DNA from: Morganella morganii_D
GTDB lineage: Bacteria > Pseudomonadota > Gammaproteobacteria > Enterobacterales > Enterobacteriaceae
Direction: 5' to 3'
Assembly: GCA_044772875.1 (NCBI GenBank)
Contig: CP173058.1
Coordinates: forward strand, 1,612,001 to 1,676,000
Length of the DNA: 64,000 nt
Shown here: piece by piece, positions 15,904 to 24,210 of the stretch
Position numbering within the stretch: position 1 is the first letter of the stretch
Layout: every line of letters begins with the position of its first letter
The notes under the pieces: model-generated
What the model was told of the DNA's origin: nothing
Database searches by the model: none
What the model saw: the letters and a program-made list of their open reading frames with translations, nothing else
Position numbers and translations under genes: made by a program

Positions 15904-17298
15904 ATGAACTTTCCATTAATCAGCAATCTCGCCATATTCGTTATTCTGCTGCTGGTGCTGATGAAGCTCTGCAGCAATAAGGACTGGAGTCTGTCCAAAA
16001 AGGTACTCACCGGTCTGGTGATCGGTGTTCTGTTCGGCCTCGGGCTGAATGCATTCTACGGTACAGAGCATGATGCCGTAAAACAGGCACTGCCATGGTT
16101 TGATATCATCGGTAACGGCTATGTGAAGCTGTTACAGATGGTGATCATGCCGCTGGTCTTCGCGTCCATTCTCAGCGCGGTTGCCCGTCTGCATCAGGCA
16201 TCATCGCTGGGTAAAATCAGCGTGCTGACTATCGGTACTCTGCTGATCACTACCGCAATTGCCGCGTTAATCGGTATTTTGATCACTCTCGCCTTTGGCT
16301 TAACCGCAGACGGTCTGATTCAGGGTGTGAAAGAAACCGCGCGCCTGACCCAACTGGAATCCCAGTATGCGGGTAAAGTGTCTGACCTGACACTGCCGCA
16401 GCTTATCCTGTCCTTTATTCCGAAAAACCCGTTTGCTGACCTGACCGGTGCTAACCCGACATCCATCATCAGCGTGGTGATTTTTGCTGCCTTTATGGGG
16501 GTTGCCGCACTTCAGCTGATTAAAGACAACGAAGAGCGCGGTGCCAAAGTGCTCGGGGCGATTGATATCCTCCAGGCATGGGTGATGAAACTGGTGCGTC
16601 TGGTAATGCGCTTTACCCCTTACGGCGTGTTTGCTCTGATGACCAAAGTCGTTGCCGGTTCAAATATTCAGGACATCATTAAATTAGGTACTTTCGTTGT
16701 TGCCTCTTATATTGCGATCCTGCTGATGTTTGTGGTTCACGGCCTGATTGTTGGTATTGCCGGTATCAACCCGCTGCGTTTCTTCCGTAAAATCGCGCCG
16801 GTACTGACCTTCGCCTTTACCAGCCGTTCAAGTGCAGCCAGTATCCCGCTGAGCGTGGAAGCACAGACCCGCCGTATCGGTATTCCGGACTCTATCGCCG
16901 GGTTTGCGGCCTCCTTTGGTACTACCATCGGCCAGAACGGCTGTGCGGGGATTTACCCTGCCATGCTGGCCGTTATGGTTGCACCAACCGTCGGTATTAA
17001 CCCGTTTGACCCGCTGTGGATTGCCACCCTGGTCGGTATTGTTACTGTCAGTTCTGCCGGTGTTGCCGGTGTCGGTGGTGGTGCAACCTTCGCTGCACTT
17101 ATTGTCCTGCCTGCAATGGGTCTGCCGGTCACACTGGTCGCACTGCTGATTTCTGTCGAGCCGCTGATTGATATGGGACGTACCGCACTGAACGTCAGTG
17201 GTTCCATGACCGCAGGGACAGTCACCAGCCAGATCCTGGGCCAGACAGATAAAGCACTGTTTAATAATGATAACGACGAGGACTTGCAACAGGGGTAA
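15904..17298 (+). CDS. tcyP: L-cystine/dicarboxylate-type symporter TcyP
   Basis: 464 residues starting MNFPLISNLAIFVI, close to E. coli YdjN/TcyP (463). An in-frame upstream ATG is rejected because the ribosome site GGAG precedes the ATG at 15904. DAACS-family sodium-symporter fold with about eight membrane helices and two re-entrant hairpins; the serine-rich TSRSSAASIPLS loop and GTTIGQNGCAG motif are diagnostic. It imports cystine for sulfur supply. The last core gene before the accessory array; no clear terminator follows. Confidence 0.92.
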   Translation: MNFPLISNLAIFVILLLVLMKLCSNKDWSLSKKVLTGLVIGVLFGLGLNAFYGTEHDAVKQALPWFDIIGNGYVKLLQMVIMPLVFASILSAVARLHQASSLGKISVLTIGTLLITTAIAALIGILITLAFGLTADGLIQGVKETARLTQLESQYAGKVSDLTLPQLILSFIPKNPFADLTGANPTSIISVVIFAAFMGVAALQLIKDNEERGAKVLGAIDILQAWVMKLVRLVMRFTPYGVFALMTKVVAGSNIQDIIKLGTFVVASYIAILLMFVVHGLIVGIAGINPLRFFRKIAPVLTFAFTSRSSAASIPLSVEAQTRRIGIPDSIAGFAASFGTTIGQNGCAGIYPAMLAVMVAPTVGINPFDPLWIATLVGIVTVSSAGVAGVGGGATFAALIVLPAMGLPVTLVALLISVEPLIDMGRTALNVSGSMTAGTVTSQILGQTDKALFNNDNDEDLQQG

Positions 17299-17379
17299 TA
17301 TCCCGCCGATGATTATCGTCAGATAACAGAAAATGCACCACTGTGCACCAGAGTCACTATATAATACGAAACAGCCGCG

Positions 17380-17808
17380 CCGGACATCCACCAGTGCGGC
17401 TTCTTCCCGGGCTTCACGTTCTGCCTGTTCGCGTTCCATCTGTTCAACCCGTTCACGCTGCTTCATATTCCACACTGAGCCCCGGAACATTTCCACCTGC
17501 ACATCGTTTCGGCAGGTCACACGGTTCACCGTCCTGATAGAAAATACGCTCACCTTCCGGGGTGATGTCTTTCGGAAACGCTCCCGTAAATGCGCGTGCT
17601 GCCGGTGACTGGTTTCAATAATCAGACTACTGTCTTCCGGCACGTTGTCATCGATATAAACCAGCTCATAACCGTTATTGTCTTTCGCCACCGGGATATC
17701 CGGGTGCGGTTGCACCGGGAGCTGTATGGTTTCAATAACCTGTTCTGCCGTCCGGATTTTACGGTTGGATATCGCTTCGGTTTTGGCACACACGGTTATG
17801 ACTTTCAT
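17380..17808 (-). pseudogene. Decayed coding remnant of unknown origin, next to the repeat array
   Basis: The minus-strand reading from the ATG at 17808 gives a plausible start (MKVITVCAKTEAISNRK... ending SHRQHAHLRERF). Near 17560 the natural-looking text jumps to another frame (ITPEGERIFYQDGEPCDLPK), which stops at 17453. In the first frame a charged helix, VEQMEREQAEREAREE, follows and then runs antisense into tcyP. This looks like an old gene broken by frameshifts. I do not recognise the family; a phage or plasmid origin is only a guess. Confidence 0.35.
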
Positions 17809-17938
17809 CAGTTCGGTACGGGAATCACCAGGCTCACAGGATGAATGGCCGGGACAGTGCTACCAACACCCGCCAGCCACCCAATTCACAACATGAAGGT
17901 AGTTAAAGGGGAGAAATCCCCTCTTTGAATTTCAGACA

Positions 17939-17963
17939 TAAAAAAACCCGCGATTGCGGGGTT
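17939..17963 (-). terminator. Intrinsic terminator at the left end of the effector array
   Basis: Minus strand AAACCCCGCAATCGCGGGTT followed by a run of T residues. It sits just outside the first repeat module and would end transcription of immunity gene 1. A second, weaker inverted repeat (AAAGGGGA/TCCCCTCTTT) lies at 17906-17927. Confidence 0.8.
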
Positions 17964-18099
17964 TAGAATTTGTGTAGTGCGCTAACCGTAAGATGCCGGG
18001 TACCGGGAGGTAATAAGGCACTTTCGGACAAAATGCAAGTGTGGTTGTTGCATCAGTATTTACTGACATCACGTATATACATTGAACGGAATGATTGGC

Positions 18100-18540
18100 T
18101 CATCTTTTTACACCAGCTCTTTCTTCATAATAAGGATCCGAACACAAAGACAGATCTGTCGTGTATTTTTGAATAAACATGTTTTTTTCTGGGCATTTTT
18201 CATAGTTATTCGCGGTTAACTCTGATATTAAATACCAAGTAACAGGGAAAGATAGTAAGAAAATAAAAAACAAGCTTTTGAATATCCATATATATTTGTT
18301 TGTGTCTTTTATTCTTTCATTTTTTCTCTGAAGAATAAGGGATTTAATAGCAACGCTAATGAAAAAATATGACAACAAAGGGGTTGCGGTTGTAAATACA
18401 ATCCCTTGTGATAAAAATATCATGTCGCTTTTTTTCTCTAAAACATCTAGTACCGTATTCGCCCCTAAAAAAAACAAAGGAATGAAAAGTACTCCGAGTA
18501 TGAAAAAGAGGATAGCCCCTATTTTTTGTTTATTTATCAT
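18100..18540 (-). CDS. Putative immunity protein 1 (small membrane protein, DUF1240-like)
   Basis: 146 residues from the ATG that overlaps the effector stop (ATGA); a start 5 codons upstream is less likely. Three hydrophobic segments near 5-27, 43-65 and 85-108 are followed by a hydrophilic tail with two cysteines in EKCPEKNMF and DLSLCSDPYYEERAGVKR. An N-in topology would place the tail in the periplasm. Its membrane part shares little identity with the partners in modules 2 and 3, while the tail is conserved. From memory the tail resembles DUF1240 membrane proteins. The immunity role is inferred from position. Confidence 0.6.
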   Translation of the reverse strand: MINKQKIGAILFFILGVLFIPLFFLGANTVLDVLEKKSDMIFLSQGIVFTTATPLLSYFFISVAIKSLILQRKNERIKDTNKYIWIFKSLFFIFLLSFPVTWYLISELTANNYEKCPEKNMFIQKYTTDLSLCSDPYYEERAGVKR

Positions 18541-19362
18541 CTGTTTCCCTTCCAATATTTTTCATGTTCAGGAATGTTTTTTATTTCTCTCATTTTTTTT
18601 ACTAGTTTCTCGCTTAATTCAAAATAAGAATCTAAGTAATTCAATAAAATAGCAACTGTAAAACCAACAACAAATACTGCCCCACCAATAACAATTGGAC
18701 TGGCAACAATAAAAATAGATAAACCTAATGTTCCTGATCCCCAGGCAATGAACGAAGCGACTCCCAGCTTCGCCACATCCATAGTGATATCACCGACAAA
18801 ATTATACAGGTCATAATCTTTCTGGAAAATAAGCTGTAATAACCGGAATCCGGCTGCGGCAATAAAAGTATAACGCATACCATCAATAGTTGCGGCATTC
18901 AGTCCGCGCTGACCTATCCCCATGCCGATCACTTTACCATTATCAGCCAGGTAATGAGTCGCATTTAATTGATGACGTAATCCTGCGTAACCACTGAGTT
19001 TGATCATAACGCTGCCATTGGCAGCAATATACTCTGTTGCCGTGATGCCGAATTTAAAATTAAACTCGTGTAATAATGCGGCTACGGAAAACCCTTCCGC
19101 GTATATTACCGATATATGAACTGACAAAAGAATAGGCATCATGGACATAGGATTTACCATGATCTTTCAGTTCATTCAGAACCTTTCCTGCTTCATCCGG
19201 TGTCAGTAACACAATGACGCGTTCATTATCCCGTAACTGTTTTTCCAGTCCGATAGCATCAAAGAACTCATGCTGAGGGCGAAGCTCATTGATTCTGGCT
19301 TTTCCGCTCAGAATGTCTCCGAGATAGCCGCTCATTGTCGGATCATACTTTTTATCGCTCAT
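18537..19362 (-). pseudogene. Putative pore-forming effector 1, disrupted by a +1 frameshift
   Basis: Same gene as effectors 2 and 3 but with one extra C at 19097/19098 (ACCCTTCCGC against ACCCTTCGC in the other copies). After about 87 codons the frame is lost (SYIGNI then GRVFRSRIIT). The remaining two-thirds is intact in the next frame, with its own hydrophobic hairpin (SGTLGLSIFIVASPIVIGGA) unlike those of the other copies. The partner immunity gene is intact, the pattern of a silenced toxin kept with its antidote. A sequencing error at this site cannot be excluded. Confidence 0.75.
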
Positions 19363-19776
19363 GTATTCCCTTACATCAGACAAAATACAGCACCGACATC
19401 ACTTCGATACTTAAGTTAAATTGCAATATTCCATAATTCCTGTGAAAGCGCAAGCTCACTTTTAGTCCCGGTGCTTTCGACTTAGTACCGGGTCATAATT
19501 AACAGTCAGCGGGTTAACTATCCGAACAGTTTTTTGGCCTGCTTTTCTATACTAATAACAAGATCCGCACTGATACCAGTTTCAGTGCAATACCCTGACC
19601 CGGATTTTTTCTGAAAAGTAAATTTGTAAAAGCTACTCTGCCACCGGTTAGTGTAGTGCGCAACCGTAAGATGCCGGGTACCGGGAGGTAATAAGGCACT
19701 TTCGGACAAAATGCAAGTGTGGTTGTTGCATCAGTATTTACGGTATACAGCCTAGACATTAAATAGAATAGTCAGC

Positions 19777-20211
19777 TCATCTTTTTACACCAGCTCTTTC
19801 TTCATAATAAGGATCCGGGCACAAAGACAGATCTGTCGTGTAGTATTGAGTGAAAAGGTTAGTTGATGGGCATCTTTGATAGTTGTTCGAGGTGAGATAA
19901 TAACTTCCTATCCATGTGATAGGAAAAGACAAAAATATCCACATTGTTAGTAATATAGTTATGATGTTATATTTTTTATTTGTTTTTTGTTTTTTTGAAA
20001 CCCAGAAATAGATGCATCTTAAGCTGATATCTATAAAAAAATAACTTAATATAGGCAGTGATAATGTTAAAATTAAGCCATATGAAAAGCTAACAATTTC
20101 TTTTTTTTTGATGATGTCAATTATTGAATTGATTCCAAATAAAAACAGAGGTATTAATGCAACCCCAATGGAAAGTAAAAATATAACCGATGTTATTATT
20201 TTTTTATTCAC
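19777..20211 (-). CDS. Putative immunity protein 2 (small membrane protein, DUF1240-like)
   Basis: 144 residues from a GTG start that overlaps the effector stop by one base (TAGTG). Hydrophobic segments near 6-28, 42-65 and 84-105, lysine-rich connecting loop (WVSKKQKTNKKY), then a tail with YQRCPSTNLFTQYYTTDLSL and a second Cys. The tail is identical to that of protein 3, while the membrane part differs. Coding sequence is conspicuously AT-rich. Protection of the inner membrane against effector 2 is inferred from pairing and overlap. Confidence 0.6.
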   Translation of the reverse strand: MNKKIITSVIFLLSIGVALIPLFLFGINSIIDIIKKKEIVSFSYGLILTLSLPILSYFFIDISLRCIYFWVSKKQKTNKKYNIITILLTMWIFLSFPITWIGSYYLTSNNYQRCPSTNLFTQYYTTDLSLCPDPYYEERAGVKR

Positions 20212-21035
20212 TATCTATTTCCTTCCCAATATCTATCTGCTTTAGGTATGTTTTTTACTGCTCTCATTTTTTCTATTAATTTTTCACTCAAATTAAAGTG
20301 TTTGTCTATTTCATTAAAAGCATACGCTAAAGCAAATCCCAGGACAAAAACACCCACGGCAATCAATGTTATACTTCCCCCTACAGCAATAGTTAAAGCG
20401 GCACTTCCTGCACCCCATGATACAAAAGAAGCGACACCAAGCTTGGCGACATCCATAGTGATATCACCGACAAAATTATACAGGTCATAATCTTTCTGAA
20501 AGATAAACTGTAATAACCGGAATCCGGCTGCGGCGATAAAAGTATAACGCATACCATCAATAGTTGCGGCATTCAGTCCGCGCTGACCTATACCCATGCC
20601 GATCACTTTTCCATTATCAGCCAGGTAATGAGTCGCATTTAATTGATGACGTAATCCTGCGTAACCACTGAGTTTGATCATAACACTGCCATTGGCCGCA
20701 ATATACTCTGTTGCCGTAATGCCGAATTTAAAATTAAACTCGTGTAATAATGCGGCTACGGAAAACCCTTCGCGTATATTACCGATATATGAACTGACAA
20801 AAGAATAGGCATCAAGGACATAGGATTTACCATGATCTTTCAGTTCATTCAGAACCTTTCCTGCTTCATCCGGTGTCAGTAACACAATGACGCGTTCATT
20901 ATCCCGTAACTGCTTTTCCAGTCCGATAGCATCAAAGAACTCATGCTGAGGGCGAAGCTCATTGATTCTGGCTTTTCCGCTCAGAATGTCTCCGAGATAG
21001 CCGCTCATTGTCGGATCATACTTTTTATCGCTCAT
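20211..21035 (-). CDS. Putative pore-forming effector 2
   Basis: 274 residues from the ATG at 21035, which has AAGGGA 6 bases upstream; a TTG 7 codons earlier is possible. No signal peptide. Residues 1-206 are almost identical to the other copies (start MSDKKYDPTMSGYLGDILSG). Residues 207-274 are copy-specific: a glycine-rich hydrophobic hairpin (AGSAALTIAVGGSITLIAVG, then GVFVLGFALAYAF) followed by a charged helix and the conserved end YWEGNR. Hydrophobic hairpin plus membrane partner suggests a membrane-permeabilising toxin of an interbacterial system. No PAAR, VgrG, Rhs or CdiA part is attached. Family not recognised. Confidence 0.6.
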   Translation of the reverse strand: MSDKKYDPTMSGYLGDILSGKARINELRPQHEFFDAIGLEKQLRDNERVIVLLTPDEAGKVLNELKDHGKSYVLDAYSFVSSYIGNIREGFSVAALLHEFNFKFGITATEYIAANGSVMIKLSGYAGLRHQLNATHYLADNGKVIGMGIGQRGLNAATIDGMRYTFIAAAGFRLLQFIFQKDYDLYNFVGDITMDVAKLGVASFVSWGAGSAALTIAVGGSITLIAVGVFVLGFALAYAFNEIDKHFNLSEKLIEKMRAVKNIPKADRYWEGNR

Positions 21036-21450
21036 GTATTCCCTTACATCAGACAAAAATACAGCACCGACATCACTTCGATACTTAAGTTAAATTGCAA
21101 TATTCCATAATCCCTGTGAAAGCGCAAGCTGACTTTTAGTCCCGGTGCTTTCGACTTAGTACCGGGTCATAATTAACAGTCAGCGGGTTAACTATCCGAA
21201 CAGTTTTTTGGCCTGCTTTTCTATACTAATAACAAGATCCGCACTGATACCAGTTCCAGTGCAATACCCTGACCCGGATTTTTTCTGAAAAGTAAATTTG
21301 CAAAAGCTACTCTGCCGCCGGTTAGTGTAGTGCGCAACCGTAAGATGCCGGGTACCGGGAGGTAATAAGGCACTTTCGGACAAAATGCAAGTGTGGTTGT
21401 TGCATCAGTATTTACGGTATACAGCCTAGACATTAAATAGAATAGTCAGC

Positions 21451-21882
21451 TCACCTTTTTACACCAGCTCTTTCTTCATAATAAGGATCCGGGCACAAAG
21501 ACAGATCTGTCGTGTAGTATTGAGTGAAAAGGTTAGTTGACGGACATCTTTGATAGCCATTTGAAGTCAAATAAAACCCCATGCCCAATGAAATTGGAAG
21601 TGATAAAAATATCCATGACGCAATAATTACACCGACAAATTTATATGTTTTTTTTATCGTTGTTTTTTTATAAAAAAAATAATAGGCGCTGCGTAATGCA
21701 ACATCGATTGCAAAATAACTTATGATAGGTGCTATCAAGCTGAGTATTACACCATATGACATTGATACTATATCTTGTTTTTTTATAATACCGTTAATTG
21801 AATCAAGGCCAATAAGAAAAGGATATATCAATATGACAGCTACAAAGGTCAAGTAACAACTTGATATTATTGTTTTTTTCAT
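21451..21882 (-). CDS. Putative immunity protein 3 (small membrane protein, DUF1240-like)
   Basis: 143 residues, ATG overlapping the effector stop by one base (TAATG). Three hydrophobic stretches (about 5-26, 42-63, 82-104), a basic loop FYKKTTIKKTYK, then GYQRCPSTNLFTQYYTTDLS and a Cys-Pro-Asp-Pro end. The two tail cysteines are 17 residues apart as in the other copies and could form a periplasmic disulfide. N-terminal two-thirds diverge strongly from proteins 1 and 2. Role inferred. Confidence 0.6.
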   Translation of the reverse strand: MKKTIISSCYLTFVAVILIYPFLIGLDSINGIIKKQDIVSMSYGVILSLIAPIISYFAIDVALRSAYYFFYKKTTIKKTYKFVGVIIASWIFLSLPISLGMGFYLTSNGYQRCPSTNLFTQYYTTDLSLCPDPYYEERAGVKR

Positions 21883-22706
21883 TACCTGTTACCTTTCCAG
21901 TATTGATCTGCTTCAGGTATATTTTCAATTTCTCTCAGCTTTTTAGTCAGAGCTTCTGTTATTTTATATTTTTCGTCCAACGCATTGAAAGCATAAGCCA
22001 ATAAAAAACCTGTGGCGAATACCGCTACAGCTATACCCAGTGGACCAATAACAATGGAGCTAGCTAAAAGTCCGCTACCAAATCCCCAGGCAATGAACGA
22101 AGCGACTCCCAGCTTCGCCACATCCATAGTGATATCACCGACAAAATTATACAGGTCATAATCTTTCTGGAAAATAAGCTGTAATAACCGGAATCCGGCT
22201 GCGGCGATAAAAGTATAACGCATACCATCAATAGTTGCGGCATTCAGTCCGCGCTGACCTATACCCATGCCGATCACTTTACCATTATCAGCCAGGTAAT
22301 GAGTCGCATTTAATTGATGACGTAATCCTGCGTAACCACTGAGTTTGATCATAACGCTGCCATTGGCAGCAATATACTCTGTTGCCGTGATGCCGAATTT
22401 AAAATTAAACTCGTGTAATAATGCGGCTACGGAAAACCCTTCGCGTATATTACCGATATATGAACTGACAAAAGAATAGGCATCAAGGACATAGGATTTA
22501 CCATGATCTTTCAGTTCATTCAGAACCTTTCCTGCTTCATCCGGTGTCAGTAACACAATGACGCGTTCATTATCCCGTAACTGTTTTTCCAGTCCAATGG
22601 CATCAAAGAACTCATGCTGAGGGCGAAGCTCATTGATTCTGGCTTTTCCGCTCAGAATGTCTCCGAGATAGCCGCTCATTGTCGGATCATACTTTTTACC
22701 GCTCAT
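21882..22706 (-). CDS. Putative pore-forming effector 3
   Basis: 274 residues from the ATG at 22706. The conserved N-terminal 206 residues differ from copy 2 at only a few positions (for example MSGKKYDP). The C-terminal 68 residues form a different hydrophobic hairpin (GFGSGLLASSIVIGPLGIAV then AVFATGFLLAYAF) and helix ending ADQYWKGNR. Just before the variable part, the segment around GFRLLQLIFQKDYDLYNFVG may be a membrane-associating helix. Intact and followed directly by immunity 3. Toxin activity is inferred, not shown. Confidence 0.6.
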   Translation of the reverse strand: MSGKKYDPTMSGYLGDILSGKARINELRPQHEFFDAIGLEKQLRDNERVIVLLTPDEAGKVLNELKDHGKSYVLDAYSFVSSYIGNIREGFSVAALLHEFNFKFGITATEYIAANGSVMIKLSGYAGLRHQLNATHYLADNGKVIGMGIGQRGLNAATIDGMRYTFIAAAGFRLLQLIFQKDYDLYNFVGDITMDVAKLGVASFIAWGFGSGLLASSIVIGPLGIAVAVFATGFLLAYAFNALDEKYKITEALTKKLREIENIPEADQYWKGNR

Positions 22707-23041
22707 GTATTCCCTTACATCAGACAAAATACAGCACCGACATCACTTCGATACTTAAGTTAAATTGCAATATTCCATAATCCCTGTGAAAGCGCAAGCT
22801 CACTTTTAGTCCCGGTGCTTTCGACTTAGTACCGGGTCATAATTAACAGTCAGCGGGTTAACTATCCGAACAGTTTTTTGGCCTGCTTTTCTATACTAAT
22901 AGCAAGATTCGCACTGATACCAGTTCCAGTGCAATACCCTGACCCGGATTTTTTCTGAAAAGTAAATTTGTAAAAGCTACTCTGCCGCCGGTTAGTGCCA
23001 CAGACCCGGCATTATCGCTGACGCCCTCCGCAAACCGGTAT

Positions 23042-23076
23042 AAAAAAGGCCATAACGCTCTGCGTTACAGCCTTTT
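23042..23076 (-). terminator. htpX terminator
   Basis: Minus strand AAAAGGCTGTAACGC...GCGTTATGGCCTTTTTT: a long stem with one internal mismatch and a T run, 17 bases after the htpX stop. It separates htpX from the effector array. Confidence 0.8.
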
Positions 23077-23093
23077 CATCATCATGGTCGTGA

Positions 23094-23975
23094 TTAATTC
23101 AGGAATTCACCGCTGCGCAGTGCTTCAATACGCTTATCCAGCGGCGGGTGTGATAAAAACAGTTCGCTGAACGATTTATTACGGCCGTTGATACAAAACG
23201 CCATCATACTGCCCTCTTCCTGCGGCTCGTAGCTGGTTTTCAGGCGTTGCAGTGCGGCGATCATTTTCTCGCGGCCCACCAGCTTTGCGGAACCCGCGTC
23301 AGCATAGAATTCACGGCGGCGTGAGAACCACATGGTGATAATGCTGGCCAGAATACCGAACACAACCTCCAGCACCATCGATACCGCAAAATAAATCATC
23401 GGGTTACCCTGGCTGCCGGAATTTTCGTTATTGTTATTTGACATAAACCCCGCCGCCAGCTGTGCCAGAATCCGGGAAATAAAGATAACAAAGGTGTTTA
23501 CCACACCCTGTAACAACGTCATGGTCACCATGTCACCATTCGCGATATGGCTGATTTCGTGAGCGATAACTGCCTCCGCCTCATCGCGGCTCATATTTTC
23601 CAGTAATCCGGTGCTGACCGCCACCAGCGACGCATCACGGCGCGCACCGGTTGCAAAAGCGTTAATGTCCGGTGCATGGTAAATCGCCACTTCCGGCATG
23701 CCGATACCGGCCTGCTGTGCCTGACGGCGTACCGTTTCCACCAGCCAGCGCTCGGTTTGAGTGGACGGATTGGTGATCACCTGCCCGCCGACAGAACGCA
23801 GCGCCATCCATTTTGACATCAGCAATGACACAAATGCACCGCCGAAACCAAATAATCCAGCCATAATCATCAGTCCGGTCACACTTCGGCTCTGAACGCC
23901 GGTCAGCGACAGAATAATGCCGAAGACGACCATTACGGCCAGGTTTGTGAGTAAAAATAATGCAATCCGCATCAT
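23094..23975 (-). CDS. htpX: Membrane-bound zinc metalloprotease HtpX
   Basis: 293 residues, the E. coli length. Two N-terminal membrane segments (about 4-24 and 33-53), the zinc motif HEISH (AVIAHEISHIANGDM), further hydrophobic segments and a downstream Glu in RRREFYADAGSAKLVG as third ligand. HtpX degrades misfolded membrane proteins in the inner membrane, overlapping with FtsH, and is Cpx-controlled in E. coli. Here it borders the effector array on one side and ryhB on the other. Confidence 0.95.
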   Translation of the reverse strand: MMRIALFLLTNLAVMVVFGIILSLTGVQSRSVTGLMIMAGLFGFGGAFVSLLMSKWMALRSVGGQVITNPSTQTERWLVETVRRQAQQAGIGMPEVAIYHAPDINAFATGARRDASLVAVSTGLLENMSRDEAEAVIAHEISHIANGDMVTMTLLQGVVNTFVIFISRILAQLAAGFMSNNNNENSGSQGNPMIYFAVSMVLEVVFGILASIITMWFSRRREFYADAGSAKLVGREKMIAALQRLKTSYEPQEEGSMMAFCINGRNKSFSELFLSHPPLDKRIEALRSGEFLN

Positions 23976-24173
23976 ATCAGTATGATCCTTTAAATAGTGT
24001 GCCCATCATATGCCTCAGAAAATAAGGATATTTTGCCATATTTCAAGGCTTTTTAACGTAATAACTTTAATTATTAAACAACTTTACACTTAATTTTAAT
24101 AAAACAACCTTTTGATGTTTTGTGCGATCTGGCTTGCTGTGCAGATAATCATCGTTTTTTATTAAAAAATCAC

Positions 24174-24210
24174 TTTACTTTTTAAATAGGAAAAATTATC
24201 ATTCTCGTTG
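24174..24210 (+). promoter_or_regulatory. ryhB promoter with overlapping Fur site
   Basis: -35 TTTACT (24174-24179), 17-base spacer, -10 TATCAT (24197-24202). The -10 lies inside AATTATCATTCTCGTT, a Fur-box-like sequence, and another GATAATCATCG half-site lies at 24144-24154. This fits iron repression of ryhB through Fur. Confidence 0.75.

Larger units (their letters stand above)
17972..19653 (-). repeat. Direct-repeat module 1 (effector pseudogene + immunity 1)
   Basis: First of three tandem modules, each about 1.67-1.68 kb. Read on the minus strand each holds: spacer, effector gene, overlapping immunity gene, 3' spacer. The effector 5' part (about 620 bp), the spacer and the last 60-100 bp of the immunity gene are nearly identical between modules. 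The block in between is divergent. Module limits are set by the GTG junction shared by both inner boundaries. This copy has an extra base in the effector gene. Confidence 0.9.
19651..21327 (-). repeat. Direct-repeat module 2 (effector 2 + immunity 2)
   Basis: Second tandem module. The junction with module 1 reads GGTTAGTG then TAGTGCGC: the right flank of the array (GGTTAGTGCCAC) is joined to the left flank (TTTGTGTAGTGCGC) through the shared trinucleotide GTG. The spacer (21036-21450 side and 19384-19776 side) carries no convincing gene; short ORFs of 63-70 codons there are readings of the repeat itself. Confidence 0.9.
21325..22997 (-). repeat. Direct-repeat module 3 (effector 3 + immunity 3)
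   Basis: Third and upstream-most module in transcription order. Its right end, at GGTTAGTG followed by unique CCACAGACC, marks the edge of the array 45 bases before the htpX terminator. The 270-base leader (22728-22997) is colinear with the inner spacers and should hold the promoter of effector 3. No strong -35/-10 pair stands out. Confidence 0.9.

Noticed and set aside
16828..17298. Long minus-strand open frame antisense to the 3' end of tcyP, continuous with the remnant at 17380-17808.
   Set aside because: The tcyP protein is fully convincing on the plus strand; the opposite frame is a compositional shadow with Cys/His/Gln-rich text.
19518..19759. Minus-strand ORFs of 63 and 70 codons in the inter-module spacer, repeated at 21192-21433.
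   Set aside because: They span the GTG duplication junction, so they were created by the duplication. The two overlapping frames cannot both be coding, and the right-end copy lacks the same start.
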